DNA from: Pseudomonadota bacterium
Lineage (GTDB): Bacteria; Desulfobacterota; Desulfobacteria; Desulfobacterales; JAHIVH01
NCBI GenBank assembly: GCA_018816735.1
Contig: JAHIVH010000086.1
Location: forward strand, 1 to 64,000
Direction of reading: 5' to 3'
Length of the DNA: 64,000 bases
Shown: positions 43,323 to 53,762 of the stretch, one piece after another
Numbering within the stretch: position 1 is the stretch's first letter
Layout: every line of letters starts with the position of its first letter
Notes under the pieces: model-generated
Databases searched by the model: none
Seen by the model: only the letters and a program-made list of their open reading frames with translations
What the model was told of the DNA's origin: nothing
Translations under genes and position numbers: made by a program

Positions 43323-43675
43323 ATGAATAATGGCATCACGCGGGACAGAGCCCTTGAACTGGTCCATAAATACATTAAAAATGCGGGGACGATCAAGCAT
43401 TCTCTGGCATCTGAAGCGGTGATGAAAGCGCTTGCCAATTACATTGGCGAAAACGAGCAAGCTTGGGGGCTTGCAGGTCTTTTACATGATATTGATATTG
43501 AAATTACGGAAGGCGAATTGAACAGGCATGGCATAGAATGAAAGAAAAGGCATTTGCCGCATCGGTCAACAGAGACAGAATCAGAGAATGCGAACTTATC
43601 CAGATACCCCTGCCCGAGTTTGCATCCTTATCCCTCAAAGCCATGCAATCCATCAGTGACGAACTGGGGCTTTAA
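43323..43675 (+). pseudogene. HD-superfamily hydrolase gene broken by an internal deletion
   Basis: The frame from 43323 gives a normal HD-domain N-terminus: residues run to AGLLHDIDIEITEGELNRHG, the HD active-site segment, then stop at 43539-43541. In the next frame the ATG at 43538 gives MKEKAFAASVNRDRI and the end SLKAMQSISDELGL, which is the normal C-terminus of the same HD family. The middle, about 80 codons that should carry the later histidines, is missing. The simplest reading is an out-of-frame internal deletion. The two pieces still overlap as ATGA, but the product cannot be a functional phosphohydrolase. Confidence 0.75.
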
Positions 43676-43687
43676 AACCATATAACC

Positions 43688-43936
43688 TCAATCTTTTGTC
43701 ATCCCCGGAATCGTATACGTTGAACAGGAGCCGCCGGAACAGGTTCGGGTCTGCTCTGACACGCCAGAACTTTTTCCGCCTCCCGGGGCATTGACATAAT
43801 TCGTTGTGCTTAATACCCTTTCAAAAGACTGTTCACCGCATTTGGGACATTTTATTTCGTCGTCGTCTTTCTGACCCATCACTAATAGTTCGAAAAACTC
43901 TTCACATTTCAAACACTTAAATTCATAAATCGGCAT
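43688..43936 (-). CDS. FmdB-family zinc-ribbon protein
   Basis: An 82-residue protein with an N-terminal zinc ribbon: C8-x2-C11 and C30-x2-C33, in the MPIYEFKCLKC context of FmdB. The second half is glycine- and serine-rich, ending in a short segment with two more cysteines (CSGGSC). FmdB-type ribbons have been proposed as regulators of C1 metabolism genes, but most are uncharacterised. Convergent with the broken HD gene, 13 bp from its end; the open reading frame on its own has a good ribosome-binding site (GGAGGGATA). Confidence 0.85.
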   Translation of the reverse strand: MPIYEFKCLKCEEFFELLVMGQKDDDEIKCPKCGEQSFERVLSTTNYVNAPGGGKSSGVSEQTRTCSGGSCSTYTIPGMTKD

Positions 43937-44103
43937 ATTATCCCTCCAGTGCCTTTAAAATTTACATACACTATTACCATCAGCCCGTATTTGTCAATAT
44001 AAGCCTGATCTCCTGTCATTCCTCCCTTGACCCATGATATGTTTTCTGTTACTTAACAATCTTTCAATAGACTGTCATACGTATACCAAGTAAAAAACAA
44101 TAT

Positions 44104-47100
44104 ATGAAAATCGCCGAGCGGACACTACCATCCAAAAAACGTTCAATAGGAATATGCCTGGGCGCATCAACTATTTCAGCAGTCCTCATTGAAATGCCTC
44201 AAAAAGAAAACCATACCGGGATACATACTGAAAACGGCAGGCCTCAAATGATTGATTGCGAGACCCAAACCCACAGTGGTGATCCTGAAAAAACGCTTTT
44301 CCGTGTTCTTGAAAAATTCAACCTTAACGATATTGATCATATCGCCGTAACAGGACGACGATTTCATAAATCCGTCAATCTTTCATCCATCCCTGAATCA
44401 CAGGCCGTTGAGTTTGCCTATAAATTTCTGAAACCTCCGGATATAGACAGCCCTGCGATTGTATCTGCAGGCGGCGAAACATTCATGGCCTATGCATTGA
44501 ATAAAAAAGGCGAAATATCAAACGTCCTTACCGGCAACAAATGCGCATCTGGTACCGGAGAATTTTTTCTTCAGCAATTGAAACGCATGAATATTTCAGT
44601 TCATGAACTTGGCGCCTTTACAGGTTCAACTTCCCCCTACCATGTTTCCGGAAGATGTTCCGTATTCTGCAAGTCAGATTGCACCCATGCAACCAATAAA
44701 GGGGTTCCCAAAAAAGACGTGACCTATGGCCTTTGTATCATGATGGCCAACAAGATACTTGAATTACTGAAAAAGGTTAATCTGAAAAACATTATGATTA
44801 CCGGGGGTACAACCTTAAATCCCATTATGGTGAATATTCTCAAAAAAAATATTCCCGGCCTGATCATACCCGATGAAGCACCTTATTTTGAAGCCTCAGG
44901 CGCAGCCCTTTGGGCGCTTCATAACCGTTCCCGGCCCTTTCCCGGTTTTTCCAGGCTGATTCATTCAGACCGGAAAAGCTCTTTTGGCACGCATCCTCCC
45001 TTGCGCGATTATAAGCATCTGGTTACTTTTAAAACCCTCTGTGAAGGTCTGATAAAACCTGGTGACACATGTATCCTTGGCCTTGACGTGGGATCAACCA
45101 CAACCAAAGCCGTTCTTTTACGGGACACCGACCAGGCAATCCTGGCATCCATATATCTCCGAACCAACGGAGACCCTGTGGGTGCATCAAGGGATTGCTA
45201 TCGATCCATACGGGCACAGATCGCGCAAACAACTGATCCTTCTTCGATCCGGATCAGCGGATTGGGTGTGTGCGGTTCAGGCCGGCAAATTGCAGGCCTG
45301 CATGCCATGACAGACGGCATCATCAATGAAATTATCGCCCACGCCACCGCTGCTGTTTTTTTTGATCCTCATGTGGACACGATTTTTGAAATCGGCGGGC
45401 AGGATGCAAAATACACCTATATCACAAACGGCGTGCCCTCGGATTATGCGATGAATGAGGCTTGTTCGGCAGGCACCGGCTCATTCCTTGAAGAATCGGC
45501 TTATGAAACATTAAACATTCCCATGCAGGATATCACTGAAATTGCTTTAAAAGCCGACAATCCTCCCAATTTTAACGACCAATGTGCGGCATTTATATCA
45601 TCAGACATAAAAACAGCCATTCACGAAGGCATACATCCCAAAGATATTGTGGCAGGCCTGGTCTACTCCATCTGCATGAATTACAGCAACCGGGTAAAAG
45701 GAAACCGGATGGTGGGGAAAAAAATCTTCATGCAGGGCGGTGTCTGCTATAATAAAGCGGTTCCCCTTGCAATGGCCGGACTTATCGGAAGACCTATTGT
45801 TGTTCCCCCGGAACCCGGACTCATGGGGGCTTTTGGTGTTGCGCTGGCCGTCAGGGAACGCATTCAAAAAGGCATCATTCAAGAAAAATCATTTCATCTC
45901 AATGTACTGGCAGACCGTACGGTGACTTATAAGAAACCGTTCACATGCAAAGGTGGCAAAGAAAAATGCGACCGGAAATGCACGATTTCTGCCATTCAGC
46001 TTGATGGGAAGATCTATCCTTTTGGTGGAGCATGCAACCGTTACTACAACCTTCATCACGACATCCATCATGACATGTCAAAACTTGACCTGGTAAAAAC
46101 CCGACAAACCATTATTTTTAAAGAGATATCAAACAATACGTCTGAAAGGGACAAAAAAAAGCCCTCGATTGGTATCAACAGAAGCTTTCTGGTCAATACC
46201 TACTATCCCCTTTATGCCACCTTTTTTTCAGAATTGGGGATAAATCCCGTGATGCCGGAGCTCCCCTCCCAAAAGGGAATCGATATGAAAGATGCGGCTT
46301 TTTGTTTCCCTGCCGAGCTGGCACATGGTTTTTTTCATACACTGATAACGATGAAAGCGCCTCCGGAATATATTTTTCTTCCCCATTTCAAAGCAGTGCC
46401 CAATAAAAGTGACGAAGTCGGATCCCAGGTCTGTCCCTTTGTCCAGGGCGAAACCTTTTACCTGCGCCAGACATTTAAAAAAGAACTCCATCAACTGGAA
46501 AAAAAGGGGGCACGACTTTTAACACCACTGATCGATCTAAGCGAAGGGATCGCTGCCGCACGCACGCCTCTGATCACGACTGCCATCCAAATGGGACTCG
46601 ACCAGACAAAAGCGGAACAGGCATTTGACATCGCGCTTTCAAGACAGACGGCATGCTCGAAGGAAATGATGGAAAGAGGCCGGAAAACGATTGCCGAGCT
46701 TGAAAAAAACAAGAATGCTGTGGGCATTGTTGTTTTCAGCCGTTCCTATAATGGATTTGCAGAAGAGGCACACATGGGGATACCAAACAAATTCGCCTCC
46801 AGAGGTGTTTTTGTCATTCCCTTTGATTTTCTTTTGTTTGCCACATCAACCTCCAAAAGGCACATGTACTGGGGAATGGGCCAGAGAATTCTCATGGCTG
46901 CAAAAACTGTCAAAAATCATCCCCAGCTCTTTGGCACATATATCACTAACTTTTCATGTGGGCCGGATTCATTTTTAATTGGCTATTTCAGAGACATCAT
47001 GGGGACAAAGCCGTCTCTCACTCTTGAGCTGGACAGCCATACGGCAGACGCCGGAATTGAAACCCGAATTGAAGCATTCCTTGATATTGTATCCGCTTTT

Positions 47101-48504
47101 CGCCGAATTCATTCAGAGAAGGCAGAATGTGCTCCCAAAGCCACGTTTACGCCGGCACAATTGATTTCAAACAATGGGACGCTACAGATTATCACATCAT
47201 CAAAAGAAACGCTGCCGCTCACTCACAAAAAAGTGAAGATACTGATTCCTTCCATGGGAAAACTCACTTCTGAAGCAATGGCCGCCGTACTCAGATCTGC
47301 TGGCTTCCGGACAATAAGCCATCCCCCATCCAATGAATCGATTCTGAAACTGGGTCAGGCGCATACATCCTGCAAGGAATGTCTTCCCCTGATTCTTACA
47401 ACCGGTACTCTTTTGAACTACATCGCTCGTGAAAAAAAAGAGGACGATGTGCTGGTATATTTTATGCCCACAGCATCTGGTCCCTGTCGGTTTGGTCAGT
47501 ATTCGGTTTTCATAGAAGATTTAATCAAACGGCAGAAAATTCAAAATGTGGCGCTTCTCTCGCCCACTGCTGAAAACGGCTATGCCGGTATTGGCAGCAA
47601 AATACTCTTGAGGGGGTGGTGGGGCACAATTATCTCCGATTCCATGGAGGATATCCGCTCCATGCTCCTTGCAAATGCTGTTGATACCCAATACGCCATG
47701 AACCGGTTTGAAAACGAATGGGAACAGATTCTTCACGCACTCGAAATAGGCATATTTTCAAAGATAGAAACCCAGTTGAAAAAGTCTTTAAAAAAAATCC
47801 GTGCCATTCCCATGAAACAGTCACCCAGGGACGTACCAGCCATTTTTCTTGCCGGGGAAATTTTTGTGAGAAGAGACCCGCTGGCGAGAAGACATATTAC
47901 CGAATATCTCGCTGGAAACGGATTTGCAGTTGTGTGCTCACCTGTCATTGAATGGATTAAATACACAGACTATCTTGTTGATCAGGGACTTTCGATCATT
48001 TCTTCCACGTCAAAAATAGAAAAAATGAAATTTAAAATTAAGAACAGGCTTATGCTTTATTATGAGAAACGTCTCAAAGCCGTCCTTGAAGAATCCGGCC
48101 TGATTCATGCGGCTCCGGTTGACATCAAAAAAATAATGGACCATGGCAAACCGTTTATTTCAGAAGAACTGATCGGGGAAGCCATTTTAACCGTAGGAAG
48201 TTCCCTTGCCGAAGTTGCGTCCATGACCTGCGGCGTCATTGCCATAGGTCCCTTTGGATGCATGCCAAACCGGCTTTCAGAAGCTATTTTGAATCAGGTG
48301 ATGAATCGTCAGTGCAAACTGGATGCGACCCCCAAAAACGGTAATGGCAAGCTTAAAAAAATACTTGAAGATATCGATGATCTGCCTTTTCTGGCAATTG
48401 AAAGTGATGGGTCGCCCTTCCCACAGCTCATCAATACCAAACTCGAAACACTCATGATACGGGCAGAACGGCTGCACCGGAAAATGCGTGATGTCAAATC
48501 ATAA
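44104..48504 (+). CDS. Double ASKHA 2-hydroxyacyl-CoA dehydratase activase-like protein (DUF2229)
   Basis: A 1466-residue protein of the acyl-CoA dehydratase activase family. It has two BcrA/BadF/HgdC-type ATPase domains: the first opens with GICLGASTISAVLI (about 17-30) and the second with LGLDVGSTTTKAVLL near residue 326. Each has the cysteine regions that hold the shared 4Fe-4S cluster (NKCASGTGEFF and CSVFCKSDC; ACSAGTGSFLEE and DQCAAFIS). A DUF2229 domain follows (from about 690), then a C-terminal region with CKECLPLILTTGTLL near 1089 related to the dehydratase subunits themselves. The normal job is ATP-driven injection of one electron into a dehydratase or reductase. No dehydratase gene is adjacent, and no Shine-Dalgarno is obvious. 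Confidence 0.87.
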   Translation: MKIAERTLPSKKRSIGICLGASTISAVLIEMPQKENHTGIHTENGRPQMIDCETQTHSGDPEKTLFRVLEKFNLNDIDHIAVTGRRFHKSVNLSSIPESQAVEFAYKFLKPPDIDSPAIVSAGGETFMAYALNKKGEISNVLTGNKCASGTGEFFLQQLKRMNISVHELGAFTGSTSPYHVSGRCSVFCKSDCTHATNKGVPKKDVTYGLCIMMANKILELLKKVNLKNIMITGGTTLNPIMVNILKKNIPGLIIPDEAPYFEASGAALWALHNRSRPFPGFSRLIHSDRKSSFGTHPPLRDYKHLVTFKTLCEGLIKPGDTCILGLDVGSTTTKAVLLRDTDQAILASIYLRTNGDPVGASRDCYRSIRAQIAQTTDPSSIRISGLGVCGSGRQIAGLHAMTDGIINEIIAHATAAVFFDPHVDTIFEIGGQDAKYTYITNGVPSDYAMNEACSAGTGSFLEESAYETLNIPMQDITEIALKADNPPNFNDQCAAFISSDIKTAIHEGIHPKDIVAGLVYSICMNYSNRVKGNRMVGKKIFMQGGVCYNKAVPLAMAGLIGRPIVVPPEPGLMGAFGVALAVRERIQKGIIQEKSFHLNVLADRTVTYKKPFTCKGGKEKCDRKCTISAIQLDGKIYPFGGACNRYYNLHHDIHHDMSKLDLVKTRQTIIFKEISNNTSERDKKKPSIGINRSFLVNTYYPLYATFFSELGINPVMPELPSQKGIDMKDAAFCFPAELAHGFFHTLITMKAPPEYIFLPHFKAVPNKSDEVGSQVCPFVQGETFYLRQTFKKELHQLEKKGARLLTPLIDLSEGIAAARTPLITTAIQMGLDQTKAEQAFDIALSRQTACSKEMMERGRKTIAELEKNKNAVGIVVFSRSYNGFAEEAHMGIPNKFASRGVFVIPFDFLLFATSTSKRHMYWGMGQRILMAAKTVKNHPQLFGTYITNFSCGPDSFLIGYFRDIMGTKPSLTLELDSHTADAGIETRIEAFLDIVSAFRRIHSEKAECAPKATFTPAQLISNNGTLQIITSSKETLPLTHKKVKILIPSMGKLTSEAMAAVLRSAGFRTISHPPSNESILKLGQAHTSCKECLPLILTTGTLLNYIAREKKEDDVLVYFMPTASGPCRFGQYSVFIEDLIKRQKIQNVALLSPTAENGYAGIGSKILLRGWWGTIISDSMEDIRSMLLANAVDTQYAMNRFENEWEQILHALEIGIFSKIETQLKKSLKKIRAIPMKQSPRDVPAIFLAGEIFVRRDPLARRHITEYLAGNGFAVVCSPVIEWIKYTDYLVDQGLSIISSTSKIEKMKFKIKNRLMLYYEKRLKAVLEESGLIHAAPVDIKKIMDHGKPFISEELIGEAILTVGSSLAEVASMTCGVIAIGPFGCMPNRLSEAILNQVMNRQCKLDATPKNGNGKLKKILEDIDDLPFLAIESDGSPFPQLINTKLETLMIRAERLHRKMRDVKS

Positions 48505-48507
48505 TGA

Positions 48508-51500
48508 TCAATACGTTAACCCCGAAAACCTGACTGTTCGCTTCAATAGATTGTCACCATCGGTAAAATCCACAGTAGCCGGAAGGTACAGAAACCATGC
48601 TATATGCCAGTAGTATCCCATATATTCCCCTTTGTCCGGAATGCCGTTGGCATTTTCATCAAGGATGGTAAGGACATACACATCGTCTATCAGGTCCGCC
48701 ACGGTGATGTCTTCAAATATGGCCGGTAGAATGTTTACCGAATAAGCGTTATCCTCGTTAACCGTGATTGACTCCATTCCGATCACATAATCGATATCGA
48801 TCGTCAAATCCAGACTTATCAAATCACTGCCGTTGTTCAGTCCGTTTTTCTGAAGCATCACTACAATGACCTGATCTCCGGGGTCCAGTTTATCGCCATC
48901 CCCGTTATCATCCATTGCCTTTGGCAGGTCCCCGTCTTCAAGCGCAAAGGAAACGGTTGCATGATGATCATACATTTTTTTGTTCAACCTGAATTCATAT
49001 CCCTCATTCGGGGTTACGATGTTCACTCCCTCCTTTAACGTTACGGAGATAATGAATTGCTCTCTATTGAGGTAGAATCCCGCATAATCTCCTGCTGTGG
49101 GATTTGGAAAACCAGCCGCATAATCTTTATCCCAGAGGCCAAGAACCATAACCTGATCTCCCGGAATCAAATCCGTGCCTGAAAGATCAATATGAAATTC
49201 GGTTTCACCAGCCGGGAGCTTTTGAAAGGCCTTTATGGCTGTTAGGGAATCTTCAAAGATCGCGTTTGTATCATTTGCATCTGCAATGATGATGAAAACG
49301 GGTTTTGAATATTCTGTATACCCGGAAGGTGCCTCAAATATCCCCCCTATCGCCATGTCATACCCGGATGGGGCGGGAACATCAAACACCATTTCGATAT
49401 CCACACCTGTCTTTATTCCCTCTGTCACTGTGATTAAAATCGGCATATCGTCCGAATCCGCAGGATAACCTATTTTATCTTCGGCATCGGGCTGGCCGTT
49501 TCCATTCCTGTCAAGAACGGCAAAAATATACACGTCTTTAATCGGGACATTCATTCCATAGGGAATAATTTTCAAAGAATAATCAAGTGGTGACGATGTT
49601 TTTTGATATTCCTGATAACCGATAACCTTATCAAAATCAATGTCATTGAAATCAAGAGAATTCAATTCACCTGCATAGGCAATCATCAATATAGGCCCCG
49701 TGTCATCCCCGTTTATTGTTCCCTGGATCTCTGCCTCAAAGGAAAACACGTCCCGGTTCAAGTCGATTACAATCCCTTCGTTTTTACCTTCCTTCAATTC
49801 ATATGTCATGCTGAACGCTTCAGTATCAATATACAACCCCACCAGATCGCCTTCGGTAGGATTCGGAAATCCGCCCTGTTTGTCTTTATCCTTTAAGGCA
49901 ATGAGCATTACCTCATCTCCGGGCTTGAGACCGGAACCGGACAGATTGATATCAAAATTCGTCGCGCCATCAGGCACTTTTTCAAAAAATTTGATTGATG
50001 ACACCGGATCATCAATCATTGCCGCGGGATTATCACTCTGGGCAACAATAATATAAGACGGGGCATTGTCCGAATCGGAAAAAACAAGTTCTCCCTGGAT
50101 GGAGATATCATACCCGGACGGTTCGGCAATTTCCATCACAAGCTCTATATCAATCCCTTCAAGAATACCCGCTTCAATAGTAACGGGTGTTGGCATTTTA
50201 TCAGATGCTGTCGAATGATATCCGATCAGATCTCCTGCATCGGGTTTTCCATTCCCATTCTTATCCAGCAAGGCAAAAATAGTGACATCCTCAACAGGTA
50301 CATTTAGTCCATAGGGAAGCACATGCATCACATAATCAAGTGGCCGACTCTCTTTCTGAAATTTTTGATACGCAATGACCCGGTCATAATCGAGTTTATC
50401 AAAATCAAATGAATCAATGTCTCCGGCGTAGGCAATAATAATCAATTCTCCATTTTCTTTACCTTTCACCCGCCCCTTGACTTCAGCCTCAAAAGAAAAG
50501 ACTTCCCGGTTAATATTGATTTCAATCCCCTCATTGACACCATCCTCAAGCACATAGGTTAGGGCCATATCTTCCGTATTCATATAAAATCCGATGTAGT
50601 CTTCTTCAAACGGTTCAGGGAACCCGCTTACATGATCCTTATCCCACAGGGCAATGATCATGATTTCATCCCCTGGAACAAGTCCGGTATCAGACAAATC
50701 GATATCAAAAGATGTTTCACCTTCCGGAATCTTCTCAAAATATTTTATTTTTGACACAGGGTCCTCAAGCAAATCATCTGGATTATCTGTCTGGGCAATA
50801 ATTATATAGCAAGGGTCCGGAATACCTGTTGCCGCTTCCGGCAGGATGAGATCGCCTTTAAGAGAAATAGTGTATCCGGAAGGATCCGCCACATCCATGG
50901 CATATTTGATTTCGAGCCCGCTAATTTCACCTTCATCAATCGTCAACCGTGTAGGATAATCGTCCTCTGGAGCGCTGTAAAACCCGATTTTGTCCCCACC
51001 GTCTGCTTCGCCGTTTCCATTTACATCGAGAAGGGCAAAGATATAGGTATTATAGATGGGCACATTGAATCCATACGGTATGATCTTCATATCAAATTCT
51101 ACCGGTTCCTCTCCTTTTTCAATATAATCATAACCGACGACTGCATTATAATCGATATCGGAAAAATCAGATGAATTCAGTTCACCGGCATAAGCGATAA
51201 TCGTCAGATCTCCGGGTTGGTTATCATTGACCGTCCCTTTGACCCTGGCATCAAATGAGTAAACCTTTCTGTTCAGTTCAATATGGATACCATCGTTCTC
51301 GCCTTTATGAAGCACATACGTTGCAGACATTTTATCTTCATCAATATAAAATCCAGCCACATCGTTAAGGGTAGGATAAGGCATTCCATGCGCAAAATCA
51401 TTATCTGCAAAGGCAAATATAGAGACTTTATCTCCGACCTTGATATCTTTTTCAGTGAGATCAATCCGGAATGAATATGTGGATAAATCAACAGAAATCA

Positions 51501-51714
51501 TGGCAATGACATAATCCGTTGGATTTTCCTCGATCAAATCCATATCATCGCCTTTTGCGACCAGCAAAGCTATAGGCACATCGGGATTTTTTGTCACATT
51601 TCCTGCATCGATTGTACCAGATAGAAAAATTTCGGTTTTTTGAGGGGGGCCTGAGCACGCAGAGATAAACAGATATAAAAGGATCACCATATAAGCTTTA
51701 AAATTAATAGTCAT
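48508..51714 (-). CDS. Large repeat lipoprotein with Ca-binding-like motifs
   Basis: A 1068-residue lipoprotein. The signal peptide ends in a lipobox, FISAC with C20, so it is lipid-anchored, probably in the outer membrane. The rest is a tandem array: a unit of about 255 residues starts at 147, 401, 652 and 910, with recurring SFEAEVKG and PYGxNVP segments. Each unit has a dockerin/EF-hand-like loop of the form LDxNGNGxPDAGD (229, 483, 734 and, degenerate, 1018), so calcium binding is likely. No enzymatic motif is seen. The ATG at 51714 overlaps the end of the SPOR/barrel gene, so the pair is translated together. The open frame extends to 51891 but lacks a signal peptide there. Confidence 0.75.
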   Translation of the reverse strand: MTINFKAYMVILLYLFISACSGPPQKTEIFLSGTIDAGNVTKNPDVPIALLVAKGDDMDLIEENPTDYVIAMISVDLSTYSFRIDLTEKDIKVGDKVSIFAFADNDFAHGMPYPTLNDVAGFYIDEDKMSATYVLHKGENDGIHIELNRKVYSFDARVKGTVNDNQPGDLTIIAYAGELNSSDFSDIDYNAVVGYDYIEKGEEPVEFDMKIIPYGFNVPIYNTYIFALLDVNGNGEADGGDKIGFYSAPEDDYPTRLTIDEGEISGLEIKYAMDVADPSGYTISLKGDLILPEAATGIPDPCYIIIAQTDNPDDLLEDPVSKIKYFEKIPEGETSFDIDLSDTGLVPGDEIMIIALWDKDHVSGFPEPFEEDYIGFYMNTEDMALTYVLEDGVNEGIEININREVFSFEAEVKGRVKGKENGELIIIAYAGDIDSFDFDKLDYDRVIAYQKFQKESRPLDYVMHVLPYGLNVPVEDVTIFALLDKNGNGKPDAGDLIGYHSTASDKMPTPVTIEAGILEGIDIELVMEIAEPSGYDISIQGELVFSDSDNAPSYIIVAQSDNPAAMIDDPVSSIKFFEKVPDGATNFDINLSGSGLKPGDEVMLIALKDKDKQGGFPNPTEGDLVGLYIDTEAFSMTYELKEGKNEGIVIDLNRDVFSFEAEIQGTINGDDTGPILMIAYAGELNSLDFNDIDFDKVIGYQEYQKTSSPLDYSLKIIPYGMNVPIKDVYIFAVLDRNGNGQPDAEDKIGYPADSDDMPILITVTEGIKTGVDIEMVFDVPAPSGYDMAIGGIFEAPSGYTEYSKPVFIIIADANDTNAIFEDSLTAIKAFQKLPAGETEFHIDLSGTDLIPGDQVMVLGLWDKDYAAGFPNPTAGDYAGFYLNREQFIISVTLKEGVNIVTPNEGYEFRLNKKMYDHHATVSFALEDGDLPKAMDDNGDGDKLDPGDQVIVVMLQKNGLNNGSDLISLDLTIDIDYVIGMESITVNEDNAYSVNILPAIFEDITVADLIDDVYVLTILDENANGIPDKGEYMGYYWHIAWFLYLPATVDFTDGDNLLKRTVRFSGLTY

Positions 51715-53551
51715 AACGAACCCCCAACATGATGACATCCTTTTTTCGAAAATTATATAAAACATTATCCATTTCATAACTGGATGTCCCGCTTCCTGAA
51801 ATATCCGCATAAGATAAATGCAGGGTAATACCGTTTTGAAAATCGTAATCCACAGAAGGCCAGAAAATAAATCCCTTGCTGGCAAATTCATAAAGGCCTG
51901 ATAGTGATACTTTTATCCTGTCATCAAAATAGCTGTCGTCCAGCCTTAAAGCAATAAGGTTTCCTAAAAATGAGGGTACAATATCATCATCAAAATATTT
52001 GGAAAGGGCCAGTTCCACGGTTAACACAGTATACCCGTCATGACCTTCTATTATTTTATCCAGCGGAACAAAATAATTAAACCCTGCAGATAAGGCCAAA
52101 TATTGCGATTTTTTGGTTTTAAAAGGGAAATACATATGTTCGGCGTCTGTTAAATCCTGGTCAACGACCCCACATTTATCAAAATAATAGGCGGTTTCAC
52201 ATTGAATGACCACGTCACCAAAATTTTTTGAAAAATCAAAACCAACGGCACTGGCGACACTATACTCAGGCTGAACCGTTAATAAGAACGCACCATTGGG
52301 CACGGGGGCGTCAATACGCTCCGGAACAAGAACGGCTTCCCTGTCCGGACCATGGTAACCACTGATTGAAATATCCATACCATTTCTGCTTGTTGAAAGC
52401 CTGGCCCCTATCCCTGCATTCTCCGGATCTATTTCAAGTTCTCCGGATTGTTTGATTACAAAATCCATTGGCGTTTTTCCAAAATCGACATCCCAATACG
52501 AATCTTTCGAAGGAAAAACCGAAGCCACATGGACAGGAGAAAAAACAACTTCAAAGGTATACTCCTCCAGAAACAACATTCCTGAAACAGAAGGAATGCC
52601 GATTGTGATTTCATCTTCTCCCTTGAAGATCAATTCTCTCATGTCCATGGGATTGAAATAGGATGTGGGATTTGTGAGATCTGCCGTTCCCCAGCGGAAT
52701 ATCTGATTTCCGACCCGCAGTCTGTAATTCTCCTTGCCATAGTTTAAATACAATTCATTCAGGCATATTTCAACATTTTCAGATGTCATCCTTCCGTTTC
52801 GGCTGATATCACTTTCATCCGAATAAAAATAATCCTGAGCGAGCTCATCACTGAATGCTGAGGAAACCAGGTAGAAATTCATTGTTGAAAAAAAATAAAT
52901 ATCAGAGAAACCGTATCGGACCTGAAGCTTGTTTCTAATTTCGTTTTTTACATTTGCATCCTTCAAATACTGCTCAGTGTATGTATTGATAAAATTTTCA
53001 AATTCAATAAAACCGTTAATACTGAATTCCGGTGATTCAGCTTCTATTTCATCTTCATCTTTATCTTCTTCCCTTTCCTCAGATATGACCGCCATATCTG
53101 CTTCAGGCTTTTTCTTTAATGAACCGGGATCATACAAAACAATTCTGGCAACTGTTTTCTCAGCATGCTGAAAACGGATAGCAGCCTCTTTAGCATCATC
53201 CAGTGAATCATAAAATCCGACAAGAACCAGGTATGATTCGTCTCCCATCTCATTTTCCTGGTAATATAATTCCGACGCTATTCCTTTTATTTTAAGTTTT
53301 TCGATCAGATCAAAAGCCTTATCTTCATCCGGAAAAGAAGCCACCTGAACTGAAAATATCTTCTCTTTTAAAGAACTATCCGTGCCAGTGCCATCAGGTT
53401 CAACTGCATAAACGTTATCCACTGTTTCTATCCAAAAGAATTCCTGAAGGAAAAAACCAAATATGGATAGGATTAATAGATATAAAAGGGTCTTCGAAAT
53501 TATCCGCACAAGCTTTATCACTTTTTTCCGTATCAAATGATTAATTGACAT
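51704..53551 (-). CDS. SPOR-domain outer-membrane beta-barrel
   Basis: A 615-residue protein that joins a SPOR domain to a beta-barrel. Residues 1-50 include an N-terminal membrane segment. About 65-140 fits a SPOR domain (KIFSVQVASFPDEDKAFDLI), which binds denuded glycan strands of peptidoglycan. An acidic linker follows, then from about 175 a long barrel-like region with a LRVGNQIFRWGTADLTNPTS segment similar to DUF1302 and ending in VRYDY. A SPOR domain on a DUF1302-like barrel is unusual. The first gene of a pair with the repeat lipoprotein, and divergent from the broken RND gene at 53763. Confidence 0.72.
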   Translation of the reverse strand: MSINHLIRKKVIKLVRIISKTLLYLLILSIFGFFLQEFFWIETVDNVYAVEPDGTGTDSSLKEKIFSVQVASFPDEDKAFDLIEKLKIKGIASELYYQENEMGDESYLVLVGFYDSLDDAKEAAIRFQHAEKTVARIVLYDPGSLKKKPEADMAVISEEREEDKDEDEIEAESPEFSINGFIEFENFINTYTEQYLKDANVKNEIRNKLQVRYGFSDIYFFSTMNFYLVSSAFSDELAQDYFYSDESDISRNGRMTSENVEICLNELYLNYGKENYRLRVGNQIFRWGTADLTNPTSYFNPMDMRELIFKGEDEITIGIPSVSGMLFLEEYTFEVVFSPVHVASVFPSKDSYWDVDFGKTPMDFVIKQSGELEIDPENAGIGARLSTSRNGMDISISGYHGPDREAVLVPERIDAPVPNGAFLLTVQPEYSVASAVGFDFSKNFGDVVIQCETAYYFDKCGVVDQDLTDAEHMYFPFKTKKSQYLALSAGFNYFVPLDKIIEGHDGYTVLTVELALSKYFDDDIVPSFLGNLIALRLDDSYFDDRIKVSLSGLYEFASKGFIFWPSVDYDFQNGITLHLSYADISGSGTSSYEMDNVLYNFRKKDVIMLGVRYDY

Positions 53552-53762
53552 CCTGATTTTTGGTTTTTATGCTATAAATGATATCAACGTGTTACACCAA
53601 AGTCAATCCTGATAAAATAATATCGGTTAAGATATTAACACGATTTGTTATCGATGGATAAAAAAGCAAGCCACTTGCTTGGCAAACTTCAACGATATCA
53701 ACTCTTTTTAGCGACTATTTGCTTATTATTCTTTTGACTGTTGGTAAAAGCGGAGCCTTATA

